Of a stretch of DNA of 64,000 bases, positions 12,368-24,888 are shown piece by piece. Source of the DNA: Pyrrhoderma lamaoense (Eukaryota > Basidiomycota > Agaricomycetes > Hymenochaetales > Hymenochaetaceae). The DNA is taken from contig NBAZ01000001.1 of the NCBI GenBank assembly GCA_002794735.1, positions 2,790,001 to 2,854,000 on the forward strand, read 5' to 3'. The position numbers and the translations under genes were made by a program. Each line of letters begins with the position of its first letter. The stretch's first letter is position 1. The notes under the pieces were generated by a model. That model saw nothing but the letters and a program-made list of their open reading frames with translations, made no database searches and was not told the origin of the DNA.

Positions 12368-12592
12368 TGTCTTCTGGTGTCTTGAGGATGTCGAACGTAG
12401 ATGATGATAACCACAATTCTGAAAATGAGAGTTTATCGGCAACGCCCGGTTTTGTCTGCTATACAGCTTTTACTATTTTAGGGCAATGCTAGTCACGCCA
12501 TCACACAACTCTGTAGAGAATTTGGGTAGTCCGTCGTTGTAGTTATACATCGCAGCTTCAAAACACCAGCGGCCTAATAAGACGACGACAAG
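12368..12592. promoter_or_regulatory. Shared divergent promoter of uS4 and eL21
   Basis: Two ribosomal protein genes are transcribed away from this 225-bp interval, so the core promoter elements of both must lie here. This fits co-regulation of ribosomal genes. No motif is certain. Confidence 0.6.
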
Positions 12593-13195
12593 ATGCCGCA
12601 CTCCTACGGTTACAGAGCGCGAACGCGCCACATGTTCAAGCGGGGCTTCAAGGGTATGTTCTCTTTATCAAATTTACTCCGAGTGCATACATAATTGATA
12701 ACAACATGAACAGAACATGGTCCCGTTAAATTGTCAACTTATCTCCTCAACTACCGTGTAGGAGATATCGTTGACATCAAGGCAAATGCTGCACAACAAA
12801 AGGGCATGCCCCACAAGTTCTACCACGGACGCACAGGAATTGTGTACAATGTAACCCCTCATGCTGTTGGTGTTATTGTAAACAAGGTCGTTGGAAACAG
12901 ATACATCGAGAAGCGTGTAAACATCCGTGTCGAACACATCCGTCACTCGAAGTGTCGTCAAGAGTTTTTAGAACGTGTTAAGCGCAACCAACAGTCACGC
13001 AATGACGCCAAGGCTAAGGGCGGTCAGTGTTACAAAGATATAGTTACCTGTCTTATACTAAATAAAATTTGATGTTATAGAACCCGTACCGTCTCTTCGC
13101 CGAGTCCAACCTGCCCCCGTGAATCTCACACTGTATCCGCTAAGGACAATGCCCCACAGACCATTGTTCCTATCCCATACGAGACTACGATCTAA
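12593..13195 (+). CDS. RPL21: 60S ribosomal protein L21 (eL21)
   Basis: Three exons: 12593-12653, 12714-13022 and 13081-13195. The product begins MPHSYGYRARTRHMFKRGF and carries the eL21 core with VGDIVDIKANAAQQKGMPHK and GRTGIVYNVT. It is a structural protein of the large ribosomal subunit. The exons sum to 485 nt, one short of a whole number of codons. The break is at C5 13114-13118: six C would give QPAP-RESHTVSAKDNAPQ and the expected ending IPIPYETTI, whereas the sequence as given reads into unrelated residues. The corrected product would be 161 residues, the usual size. An assembly error is much likelier than a broken essential gene. Confidence 0.95.
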
Positions 13196-13378
13196 TCGTT
13201 TTATCTTTCCTTCCCGCATTCTGCAACCCTATGCTTGGGAATGTACTGTTTGGTGATGCATGCTATGTATACAATATGTTTTTCTATCATCTATGCGTAT
13301 GCAATTCCAAAACCAGTTTACGGCCTTGTAAGAATTTATTGAGATTGACGATACAGAACGATAAATGTGATATCTGAT

Positions 13379-14619
13379 TTATCCACCGAATCTCTCTTTT
13401 GCCATCTGTTTGAACATCTCCATAGTTGCTCTGTCTTTAGCACGGATTGCTTCTTGTCTTTCACGCACGGATGACCCCTTCTCTTCTCTGGAAGCTGCTT
13501 TCTTTTCTTCGAACCGTTTTCTTGCGGCATCCCGCTGTGCAATACTATAAATTACATAGTATTAGGACAAAATTTCTCTTTAGTATTATATTTACCCACC
13601 GTGCTTGGAAGCTGTCACCGCCACCCATAAGAGTTCCTTCATCATAGTCTTCGAAAGCATCATCCTTAGCATCTCGAGCCGCTTTATCTGACTCCCTACG
13701 CATTTTCTTTTTCTCAAGCATCCCTTCTCTCCCCCTTTCTTTGGGCCCTACGAGATCTTCAATCCTCTCCTTATCCTCTTCCCGGGCACGCTTACGCTCA
13801 TATGTCCGCTCAGTCGCACGTCCTTCTTCTTGTGCCTCACGCAACAATACACGGTCATTTGCTGTTGGGAGTGTAGGACCTAGAACTCTGCTAGAGGAGG
13901 CCTTAGAGGAGGCAGCAGGAAGGATGGAGAGTTTCTCTGGGTGATCAGCTTGAGTAGCAGCTCCAACGGCGTTTCTAGTCGTTTCAAGTTCTTCTAGCTC
14001 TGAACGGGTACGCTTATCTGCAAATGACCAACGGTATGCAGTCTGAGAAGAAGCAGGCTGAGAATTTACACCTTTATAGTATGATTCTACATAAAGCGAC
14101 AATTAGAATTTCAATTGTAGTAATTGTGGTATATCTCGTACTGGACAATTTTCCACGGTTCCATGCCTACAAAACATCGTAAGATAAGGCAAGCTTGTTG
14201 ACAGAAATGAGAGAGTTTCTAGACCTTCAAAAACTTGCGAAAATAACTTTCATGGTAACTTTGTGCTTAGTACAGTGCTTGGCGTATAGGGTCTTCTTGT
14301 ACTCACCTCCTCGCTCTTTCTCCTGATAATTCATCAAAGTACTATTCAACTCATTGTATACTCAGTCCCATCGCAGAGAAATGGACTTCATGATAAGAAT
14401 GAAAGACGCTTACTCTATCTTTTTCTCTTTTAGCCACGTCCTGAACTCTGCATTCTTCAAGAAGTAGTCAGATTCACTGAGTGCTTCAGCACCAAAGGGA
14501 AGAGAGTTATCCCTTTTTCCGAGTCCCTTTTTACTTTCATCCACCCGCTGGCGTTCAGAAGGTGATTCATACTCATTTCCTGACACAGACCGCGAACGCG
14601 AACGCCGATTGGAAGGCAT
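13379..14619 (-). CDS. Conserved RS-rich nuclear protein, function unknown
   Basis: A five-to-six-exon gene. The start MPSNRRSRSRSVSGNEYES is an Arg/Ser-rich segment like those of splicing-associated proteins. A compact conserved block follows: DYFLKNAEFRTWLKEKK, then YFDELSGERARSYHESYFRKFLKAWNRGKL, assembled over three small exons between 14410 and 14110. The rest is charged and helical, with a Lys/Arg/Glu-rich stretch and the ending ATMEMFKQMAKERFGG. The family looks widely conserved in eukaryotes but I cannot name it with certainty. The first junction only works if T5 at 14420-14424 (A5 on the coding strand) is six long, giving KKDR-YFDEL. A role in RNA processing is inferred from the RS segment only. 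Confidence 0.8.
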
Positions 14620-15447
14620 GTTTGGTATCCTCTGGTTGACCGTCAGAGACAGAGCACACTTCTAATGACGTAATGCATCTACCGGAGTTTCAAATCTTGT
14701 ATATGAGAAAGGAACATAGATATAGATAATCATAGTAGCACCACACACTTGAACAAGAATAACTCTGAGTGGCTTCAACAACAGAAAAACCCACATTCAT
14801 GTACCTATCAATCACGGATGTCTTATGGACCATGAAATAGCTTGTCTGTCAGTAATGGCATGATATACTCTTCGCTTGATCCTGCTATATACAGCGTAAT
14901 TAAGACCTCAAGTGTTTTTTAAAGCCAAACCAAAGAACTAAGCACTCTGCTCTCTCGATCAGAAGACAAAACATTGCACTTAAACTTCAGACTATCGGTG
15001 GGCTCCAGAGGTAGTACTTACTTTCTCAAAAGCAGCCGAAATAAGAGCTCCACAACGAACATATCAACCCCCCTGTATTTCCTCCAACACGGCATCCTCT
15101 TAGATAGTATCAATCACAGTAAACTCTACATTTCTCCTGGAGACGCCTAGTTACCCGCCCTTTACCCGCCCACTTCTCATATAGCTCTTAAGGGAAGAAA
15201 GTATCACTCCAACTGAAAATTGCTGAAATTCCATCAATCCACAATAATGCCAGCGACAACTGGATATCACAATGAAGTCATTTCGTTCGATTTCGTGACA
15301 AAATACATGTCGTCACTTCTTCAACATATGATGGCTTTTATCTTTTTTTTTCTGAAATCAGAATGATATTTAAGCGTGGTATGTAGGACTACTTCTTCAA
15401 CAGAGAGGTATTTCGAATTTTGTGTCACTTTTCCCATTTATACTGCA
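14620..15447. other. Intergenic
   Basis: About 830 bp with the promoter of the RS-rich gene at the left and the leader of the first small secreted protein at the right. No gene or repeat recognised. Confidence 0.45.
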
Positions 15448-16134
15448 ATGTATCTTCTTAGTATCATATATCTCGTATCTTTTCTTCTCCTTCTCAGCTC
15501 TACCTCTGTCGCAGATCCTCTAAGCTTGACCAGAAGAGATAATAGTGACATTGAAGCTGTTTTTACTACGCTCAAGTCTTCTACTGATTCTATAATCCCA
15601 CAGATACGTAAGCCTAGATTTCATTTTTCTACGTTGATAACCACAATAATCTCTAATTGTATATCATAGAGAGTGTATCCTCTAGTGAAATGCTTCGGTC
15701 GCGACTGTCAGTCCACTTATTGAGCAGCTCGTCGATGCTTTGAACACCGCAAACAATTCGCTCGCTTCACTTGTTGCGACAATCATAGAAGTAAGACAAT
15801 GGTACTCCAGGTTATGGAAATCCCTGATACTATCAAAAATTCTTTCTATAAAATAGGATATTGCAAATGGCCTGGACAGTCTCCTCGGAGCAGCAGATAC
15901 TATTCCAGGTCTAACTGATCTCCTTTCTGGTGTCGATTCATCTCTATCTCAAGTTCTCCTTGGTCTTGTGATTCTCCTCTCTGGTGTTCTAAACCTGGTT
16001 GCTACGCTGTATGTAACTGATTACTTTAAGAAGCTTTCTACTAATTTATCACACATCTTTCTAGCCTTGTCGACGTCGCCGATATCCTCAGGAATCTGGC
16101 CTTCGGTTTGACTCTCGGTGCTCTCGGGTTGTGA
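15448..16134 (+). CDS. Small secreted hydrophobic protein, tandem copy 1
   Basis: Four exons, the first ending near 15607 and the last ending at 16134. A signal peptide (MYLLSIIYLVSFLLLLSSTSVA) is followed by a dibasic LTRRDNSDIEAVFTTLKSSTDS. Then comes a repetitive amphipathic body with PLIEQLVDALNTANNSLASL, a GLTDLLSG segment and a strongly hydrophobic end LLVDVADILRNLAF. There is no cysteine-rich pattern, so it is not a hydrophobin. It resembles uncharacterised secreted proteins of mushrooms and, loosely, hydrophobic surface-binding proteins. One base is missing near 15688-15690 (A3 instead of A4), where SSSE must join NASVATVSPLIEQ. A related copy lies 1.5 kb downstream. Confidence 0.75.
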
Positions 16135-17694
16135 GGAAGTGGAGTTACTTTATTTCTGTATACACGATTGCTTTGAAAACTTTTGTTAACCTCAGATTTT
16201 CGACCGAACTGTGGCTTTCTATAAGTATAAACCTTGGACTGTAGTACTAATTTGAATACTGTAACCAAATATACTTATGTAGATCTTTTGAACAATTTCC
16301 TCGCACTCAGAGGATCCGCTGTAAAAGAACGCGTAGACCTGTTTGAACATGTATGAAGGACCATAGATAATGCCAATTTTGGTATGGTGAGCTCATTCCC
16401 TTCCTGTTGAGCATCTAGTTATCGGGTAAACTCTAGAAAAGAGTACTAGTTGTATACTTGTCCCGGTATCAGTTTTCTCACTGAGTCGAGAGTCATCCTA
16501 AATCAGGGAGAGCCAATGTATTGGGTTAAATTGAAATCCGGATTTACTCATCAACAGATCCTCAATCAGTAGTTTATGTAGTAATTAGTAAGGTAGTAAT
16601 ATTTCAATCAGTTAATCTCCACTCGATTTCAAAGGTATAGACATGTAGAATCAATTTGATATTATATATAGTGTATCAACACTATTAAAGCTTCGCGGAG
16701 TTTAAAAAGTAGCCTAACTAAGTGTTATAAACCAGGTTTTCTGTCTACGGCAGCTAAAAATCACTATACTTGCTTTTTCTATGAAGATTACCTCATTCTT
16801 AAACTCTCGTGTTATTCAGCCTAGAATATGCAGTTGACTCGGAGTTTTGACCATGAAAGACTAAGAAGCTGGACTCGTGGAGTAGTCCGATTATACATGC
16901 CCTTGTTCGTCCAGGTCCGAATTGCAGGGTAATTGGCACCTAATCACCGCCGGAAGAAATGCAGGATGCTAAGTTTTATAATCAAAACTGCATCCCGCGG
17001 CTATCCAGAATAAAATAAGATTAAAGAAGTTTCAAACTAGATCGTCTGTTGATCCAGGAAAGTAAAAGTGGGGAGAAACCTTTTCAACCGTGTGCTGTCA
17101 ACCAATGATATCCCAAGTAGCCAGAATCCCCGGTCGGTGGTCTGTGCACTCTTGATCCTACGTCTTGATGGATGCTTTCTAGTGCTTTGCAGTCGTACAC
17201 ACCAAAACATCTGCCTGTCATGAATAATGAATAAACAGTTTTCTATATACAGATACTTGATAGAAGCTGGGGAGGTTGGGGAGGAATACTCAAAAGGCTA
17301 ATGTATTCTACATCTCTCACTTTGAACGATACCTACCATCAGAGAATAGAAGAAAAAAGGGGAGTCACTGCTTATAATTATGCGCCCTAGTTAATATGCA
17401 TGTCAATACGGTACTGTCACAGTTTCTAAAAAATGAGTGTCTCCGATCTTCATTGATTTGAAGCTTCTGACAGCTTTCGCTCCTCCCAAACGACGGAGTA
17501 CATGACGTCTGGTGTTTCAATCAGTGACGCTATATTTCTCTAAAGAACCAATCTATCACATTTACTTTGTTCTTGTTTGGACAATACCAAGGGGGAGGGA
17601 AACTATAAAACTGGCTTGTAATAACGTAGAATAGACAACGGTCTACTCTCCTGGATTGTTTCACAGATATCTTAGTGTTTCCTTAGACAGCGCT
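16135..17694. other. Intergenic between tandem secreted-protein copies
   Basis: About 1.5 kb without a supportable gene. No direct repeats or transposon ends were evident that would mark the duplication boundaries. Confidence 0.45.
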
Positions 17695-18443
17695 ATGATC
17701 TTCTCTCGTATATCCATCTTTTTCGTTTTCTCTACGTTCTTCAGCTTGAGTGCCATCTCTAAGCCCATTAATTCTATAGATGGATTGGAAGAGCGTGAGT
17801 GCAGGTACAAGTAGCGTACAACAAGTGCTTACAACGCTCAAATCAAGCACGGACTCGATTTTACCTGAGATAAGTACGTTGACTACTTGTTTACCGTTCA
17901 GATACTCATAATCTCTATCTTCTAATAGAGAACATGGTCTGTAACAAGACAGTAACAGGAGGATCAGTCGAGCCACTTCTCAAAGATATCATCCAAGCAT
18001 TTCATACTGCCCAGGCGTCTGTAGCTTCCTTCCCAGAGATCATCCAGACAGCCACGAGAAACGTCAAGATGACATTGGCTCCTTGATTGCGGAGCTTATC
18101 GAGGTATTAAGAATTGTAAGGCTCGCAATTCATAATACTCACATACTTGTATACACACAGGAGATAGCGACAGTGCTCTCAGATCTTCTCGGTGAGCTTG
18201 AGGACAACACTTTACTTGGCCTTTAGTTGCGGCACTCGACTCTGCTATTGTCTCTCTATTAACAAGTCTTTCAACTTTGCTTGGTAGTGTTTTGAGTACA
18301 GTGGCTAGCTTGTAAGTTTTAAGAATGCATTCACCTCAGCTGATATTAGAGAAATAAATGCCTGTTATATACATAGACTTGCTACTGTTACCTCTCTTCT
18401 CGATACAGTCGGTCTTGGTCTTATTCTTGGATTCTTGGATTGA
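17695..18443 (+). CDS. Small secreted hydrophobic protein, tandem copy 2, frame-damaged
   Basis: This is a paralogue of the gene at 15448-16134. It has a signal peptide (MIFSRISIFFVFSTFFSLSAIS) and the shared VLTTLKSSTDSILPEI segment, then VEPLLKDIIQAFHTAQASVA, then DDIGSLIAELIEEIATVLSDLL and a hydrophobic end TVGLGLILGFLD. Intron positions match copy 1. The frame is interrupted near 17798 (two bases short or one extra), at A3 18059-18061 and at T3 18222-18224. Each of the last two is repaired by one added base. Either these are the same deletion errors seen in housekeeping genes here, or this copy is becoming a pseudogene. The function is unknown. Confidence 0.65.
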
Positions 18444-18762
18444 GCAGCACTCTGCCTCTTTGAGGCTTGGAACACTGAATCCTAGTAATGACGATACTTT
18501 TGACATTTAGGTAGCGGCTTATTGCTAGTAAGTTTGTTTTCAGTATCTTTGATTGCACCAACTCTAACTCTACAGCCAGTCTTCAATTTTGCTAGTGATT
18601 CGCATAAACCAGTAGCATTACTTTGATTACTTGGACCATAGTTTATTTTTGCTTATCCTTGTTTGTTCTTGTATAAGCGTTTTGAGCCGTCGATCATTCG
18701 GATGAATGTTATCGCATTAGCTGTACGCGTTTAATTTAACTTGACTTTTACCGAACTTCAGA
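18444..18762. other. Intergenic
   Basis: About 320 bp between the secreted-protein gene and the Gon7-like gene; nothing recognised. Confidence 0.4.
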
Positions 18763-19166
18763 ATGGCCGACAACAACAGCCTGTCAATGAGTTACGAGCT
18801 CAAGCCACCGTCCAATACTCATAGTCTCGAGTCATTATCTCCGTCCAAAGAATACAAGTACCCTGTTCCGTCAATCCTTCACAGACAGAATACTACAAAT
18901 CTCTCCATGAACAAGTGCTGAAAGCAAAGACACAGATCGGAGCAAATTTAACCCTATGGCGAGATGCTGTCGGGAAGTTGGAGAACAAAAAGGAACCCCT
19001 AAAAATGTCAAAGAATCAGACGAAGAAGATGAGTCAGGTGAATAGGATGCATGGGATTCATATAAATTAGTAAGTTCTGGTTGTTTCCTGTCTAGGCTCA
19101 AGATTAAATCTGTATGGACTACAGCAAAATACGATACACGCAAGCATGGGAATTGTAATTAACTAG
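18763..19166 (+). CDS. Small Gon7-like protein (possible EKC/KEOPS subunit)
   Basis: A small gene starting MADNNSLSMSYELKPPSN. The body reads YPVPSIL, then QTEYYKSLHEQVLKAKTQIG and ANLTLWRDAVGKLENKKEP, followed by an acidic KESDEEDES tail and one intron (about 19039-19095). The short length, the helical AKTQIGANLTLWRDAVGK block and the acidic end recall fungal Gon7-family proteins. Gon7 is a small subunit of the EKC/KEOPS complex that makes the tRNA modification t6A. The match is by recollection of family character, so it is tentative. Two one-base deletions are needed to connect the frames: near TT 18878-18879 and at C4 18996-18999. The stop is only 13 bp from the convergent uL2m gene. Confidence 0.45.
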
Positions 19167-19179
19167 TGTACTAAAACCC

Positions 19180-20401
19180 TTATGCTCTCTTTTCTTTGCC
19201 TCTTGGACGCTCTTTAACCACCATCTTATTACTACCCTTAGGTCCTTTGGGACCCGGACGCCTGGTACGTCTACCCTTAGTGAGCCAACCCCAGATAGAG
19301 CGTGGGTGCTTGTTACCCTTAGATTTTCCACGTCCTCCTCCATGAGGATGATCGCATCTTTCGATGTGGGTTAGATAGCATAGCAAAGTGATAAAGTTAT
19401 AGCGATAGAAGAACGGACCTATTCATAGCCGCACCACGTACGTGGGGCCTTCGCCCAAGCCAACGGCTCCTACCAGCTTTACCTAAATTTCGATTCCTCC
19501 ACAAGGGGTTGCTGACCTTTCCGATAGTTGCACAACAAGTCTGTAATACGCGGCGAACTTCACCGCTCTGTAGTCGAATTTGAGTGTATTTTCCGTTATC
19601 TTCATGAGTAACAACAAGGGCGTATGTCCCAGCTGAACGAACAAGACTCATACGGCGCTCAGGAAACAGTGAGATACAGTGTATGGGTGTACCAGGAGGG
19701 ATAAGCTTGATCGGTAAAACATTTCCTGTGCGAACAGTTGCCGCTCTGAGTAGACCAATTGTCAAGGATTGTGTAGATGAATTAGTCCCACTCGCATCGC
19801 CAAGACCCATTGATGCATTCAAGTCTCCGTCAAATCCTGGAACAATCCCTGCTGGGACACCAGTCCTGAAGCTCTCTACGACGTCTCCGGCCCTAAGTCC
19901 TTCAGGTGCAACAATGTAGCTATACCGTAAGCCTCCGTTTGAATCCTGATTTCTCGCTCGAAGAAGAGCAATATGCCCCGAGCGACCAGGATCGTATTCG
20001 ATACGAACAACATCTTGAGGACCAGAGTCCAATCTCATAAAGTCAACGGTGCGAAGTCGTCTTTTGTGACCTCCACCAATGTGCCGTACAACAATTTTTC
20101 CTGAGTTGTTTCGACCACCTTTTTTGCGAAGGGGTATCGTGAGAGCTCTCAACGGTCGACCCTTCCAGAGATGGTCATTTATAGGTCGACGCAGATGACG
20201 GATACCTGGCGTTATAGGCTTGTACGTCTTAAAAAGAGAAGAAGAACGGGAAAGTGCATCGTTGATGCTGGAAGGAGCCGCATCAGTCACTGTAGCATAC
20301 TGACGAAAAAGGGGAGCAGAGCGTAGCGTCGAAACTCCCGTCGACGCTGACGATGAGGCCTGCCTGAAGAGCCTGGCACCCACCCTCGCTGCTGAAAACA
20401 T
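19180..20401 (-). CDS. Mitochondrial 54S ribosomal protein uL2m
   Basis: Two exons on the minus strand, with a short intron near 19367-19433. The N-terminus ([20 protein letters not shown]) is Arg/Ser-rich without acidic residues, as in a mitochondrial presequence. The body is a full uL2 protein, with [24 protein letters not shown] near the start of the mature part. The conserved C-terminal end reads [25 protein letters not shown]. uL2 lies at the peptidyl-transferase region of the large subunit. The protein ends with the basic [15 protein letters not shown]. The frame is intact. Its start is 110 bp from the divergent RVB2 start. Confidence 0.95.
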
Positions 20402-20511
20402 GAAGACCTTAAGAAAACACGACGTGACATAAATCTAATGTGTCACTGAGAATGTCACCAAAGTAATAGTCACACAAACATTTGGCTACTTGTATACTAC
20501 TCAAAACAACC
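20402..20511. promoter_or_regulatory. Divergent promoter of uL2m and RVB2
   Basis: Only 110 bp separate the two start codons, so both genes must share regulatory DNA. Several GTCAC elements are present (for example around 20442-20472). Confidence 0.5.
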
Positions 20512-22248
<1,737 letters not shown>

Positions 22249-23357
22249 TATTGCTTCATTCACTTCGCTACGGGAGGAACAATCCCTACATATGTATGTA
22301 AAAATCTCCAGTGTCTTGTTATAGACAAAACGCAATTCATTTGTTTAGGCTCTGGAATATCTTTTTTGTTGTATAGTACTAACATCTGATATTGTTGTAT
22401 CGTTGATCAATCACATTGCAATATAGCTAATAACCATAATTGACCAATTGGGATGGTTTTGTACACGGATGCTTCCAACAAGGGTAACAACGCTGTGGCT
22501 CTTTCACATGAAGCACCTGTAGTATTACTAATATTAATATCAGAAGGAGCATTACTGGTCACAGGACTTTTGAGGACTTCTGAAAAAAAAAAAACTGACA
22601 TCGTTATCCGATGAAGGAGGGATCTATAGCTCAACGGCGAAAGCCTTGTTTCCGACTTTCTACCTTCCACGGATACGGGTCTCTCTCAATAACCCAGCCC
22701 CGTGGTTCTACCGTGTATTTTCCAACTTTTTGGATGTATATTCCAGGGGTTTGGCCATTGTCCGCCTATTTTTAAGATCTATCTATAATGATTCGGGCAA
22801 TTTACAAAAGATAGCCATTTCTAGCACTTATGGTTGCTCAAGTAAGAGTTCCTCCGGAGTAGCCCCACATTGTGTGCCTTTCTTATTCTGAAACCGCTCA
22901 TTTCTCGGTACCCAAGTACCACTTTTCCGAATTTCAAGCACTATCTGCCAATATGGCGTTGAATCTTACCGTGGTGTATCTCTAATATCGAATATATATC
23001 TGTAATAGAGAAAGAATGTCCGCGAAAGATCCGTTATTCAAGCCATTAGCATAATGCAAAACCTGTTTTTAGACTCTCCGCGGTTCCGCCAACAATTACT
23101 TCTGTTCCTAGGTCTTTCCAATCGTATTCAAACGGCATGACAATTCGGCCCCGGCAAAGGAGAGACATAGTATTTTCTTTCTTGATACATAGGCAAATGC
23201 CCCTCGTGATTTATTTACAACGCGCATCTTTGATGTAATGTGTTGGCATTATATCTGTAACTGGTGATGCTAAAGTTGTATACGAAGAGTGTCTCTGAGC
23301 CCGGACCGCATCCCTTTTTCGTCTCTGTTGGCCTAATATATGAACTATCTATACAGA
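22249..23357. other. Intergenic with coding-like minus-strand fragments
   Basis: About 1.1 kb. A run of 12 A lies near 22581. On the minus strand several stretches read like protein: MPFEYDWKDLGTEVIVGGT near 23130-23070, PYWQIVLEIRKSGTWVPRN near 22950-22895, and GKYTVEPRGWVIERDPYPWK near 22715-22655. They are in different frames and interrupted, so they look like a decayed or indel-broken gene. I cannot name a family. Confidence 0.3.
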
Positions 23358-24324
23358 ATGAAGGCCCCTCTATCTGAACAAGCCCAAGCTTCAATCTTCT
23401 CCGCTCTCAACCCGAGCTTTGACCCTGTTCCGCATTTTTTCCTGCTGTGAACACACTTGAAAATGTAAGCTCCTCATTCATTATCTGTATCATTCGATAA
23501 ATCTGTTAACCCAGATGCTCTGATATCTAGATGAACCAAAGACAAGGCGGAAGGCGGTTGATACGGCTCACGAAGAATCTGAGTGCTATCATCGGTGAAC
23601 CGTTTCGTCGCGTAAGAACTTGCCTTGGAATCTTACTGTATAGATGCTAACAAGGTTTATTTCAGCGGAAATATCTCGAGAGTGTGGACAACGTAACCCT
23701 AATGTCGTCCGGCTCAGAGGCTTCTTCAGAATGCAGCACACTAGTCAGTCCTCCTTATTCTTCTTTCTCAATAACTTTTTCGGTGACATCCTTCTAATAT
23801 AATACTATGAGAATAGGTTGACTTCGCTATCTATAGTACTGAGGTCACTATACCTAGTCTTCCAAGAGTACCGGTAAGAGATAGGACCACGTTCATATTC
23901 TTTGACTAGGATATACACCAACTAGCTATCATTATAGACTAGCACTTCTAATGATCACTCGAGGGTTACAGTCCCATACTGTGATACATCAGAAATCTTA
24001 CCAAAGTCTGATAGCCAAGTGAGTAACCATCTGAAGATTTTAAACTGGGTTAGTTTATCTGATTAGTACGTATATATAGCAGGATCTATTAGATGAAGAA
24101 GACTGTACCTGGGTTATGCCTCGCTCCAGAAAGCATAGTTCTCCCAAGGAGAAGAGTAAAAGAAAACAGAAGGTCGTTCAAAAATCAACTCGATCAACCA
24201 AGTTCTCAGTAACAGCTGTGCAAGTACGTCTCTCAACTTTTACTAGCAACATATAAAGAGATAAGGAGTTCTGATACCCGACTAGAACGGTATGCTTGAT
24301 CTTGACGAACGCTCTTGGGTATAA
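23358..24324 (+). CDS. Hypothetical small basic protein, six or more exons
   Basis: I do not recognise this gene. The spliced product begins MKAPLSEQAQASIFSALNPS and continues through short exons that all join in phase zero: MNQRQGGRRLIRLTKNLSAI, RKYLESVDNVTLMSSGS, VDFAIYSTEVTIPSLPRV, then DLLDEEDCTWVMPRSRKH. A Lys-rich patch (SPKEKSKRKQKVVQKSTRS) and a final exon ending LDLDERSWV close the gene. Introns have good GT-AG ends. The first exon needs one extra T at T6 23435-23440 to pass from VPHF to FPAVNTLEN. The basic patch suggests a nuclear protein, but this is inference. Consistent splice phases are the main evidence that it is real. Confidence 0.6.
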
Positions 24325-24888
24325 AAATCTTTTTTGTAGCAATTATCTATCTTTAAGGAAGACAGTTTCAAAAGTGTGATTATCGACCTTATATTTTAAG
24401 TCTACTCCGTTGTTTTTAACACCATCTTGTAATAGCATGTCTTTATTTATATATTTGTATGATATCTATTTATTGGGTCATTTGAGAAGAACATAGTTGA
24501 AACACCAGGGATAGAAGCAAATGATTAATTCTAAGAAAGAGTTTTATCTGAATGAAACTTCTTTTGATGTCATTGCAATATGAGAAATAAGACGAATAGG
24601 GCTTCTTCTGTACGGAGTCGGAAGTAACGCTAATCACAAAAAAGTTGCCCGACGATCTCGGAAGTTTTCAAATGTCAAGTAGCAGGCTATTGTAAATCTT
24701 CACCGTTCTCCCTCCTACCACAGTCTTCACCGCAATGAATGGATTCGGGGTCTTTGACCCCCGTTCATTTCTTCTCTCATAGATACTAGACATAGACGAT
24801 TTTTCTCTCCAATACTAGACATAGAGTTCAAGAGACTTTAGAAACATAGAAACTAACAAAACCACCTTACGGCATACTTTTACGCGAT
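24325..24888. other. Intergenic, methyltransferase promoter
   Basis: About 560 bp; a short near-repeat (ATACTAGACATAGA-like) occurs twice between 24782 and 24822. No gene seen. Confidence 0.45.

Noticed and set aside
22570..22600. Poly-A run as retroposon tail
   Set aside because: No target-site duplication or recognisable upstream element was seen.
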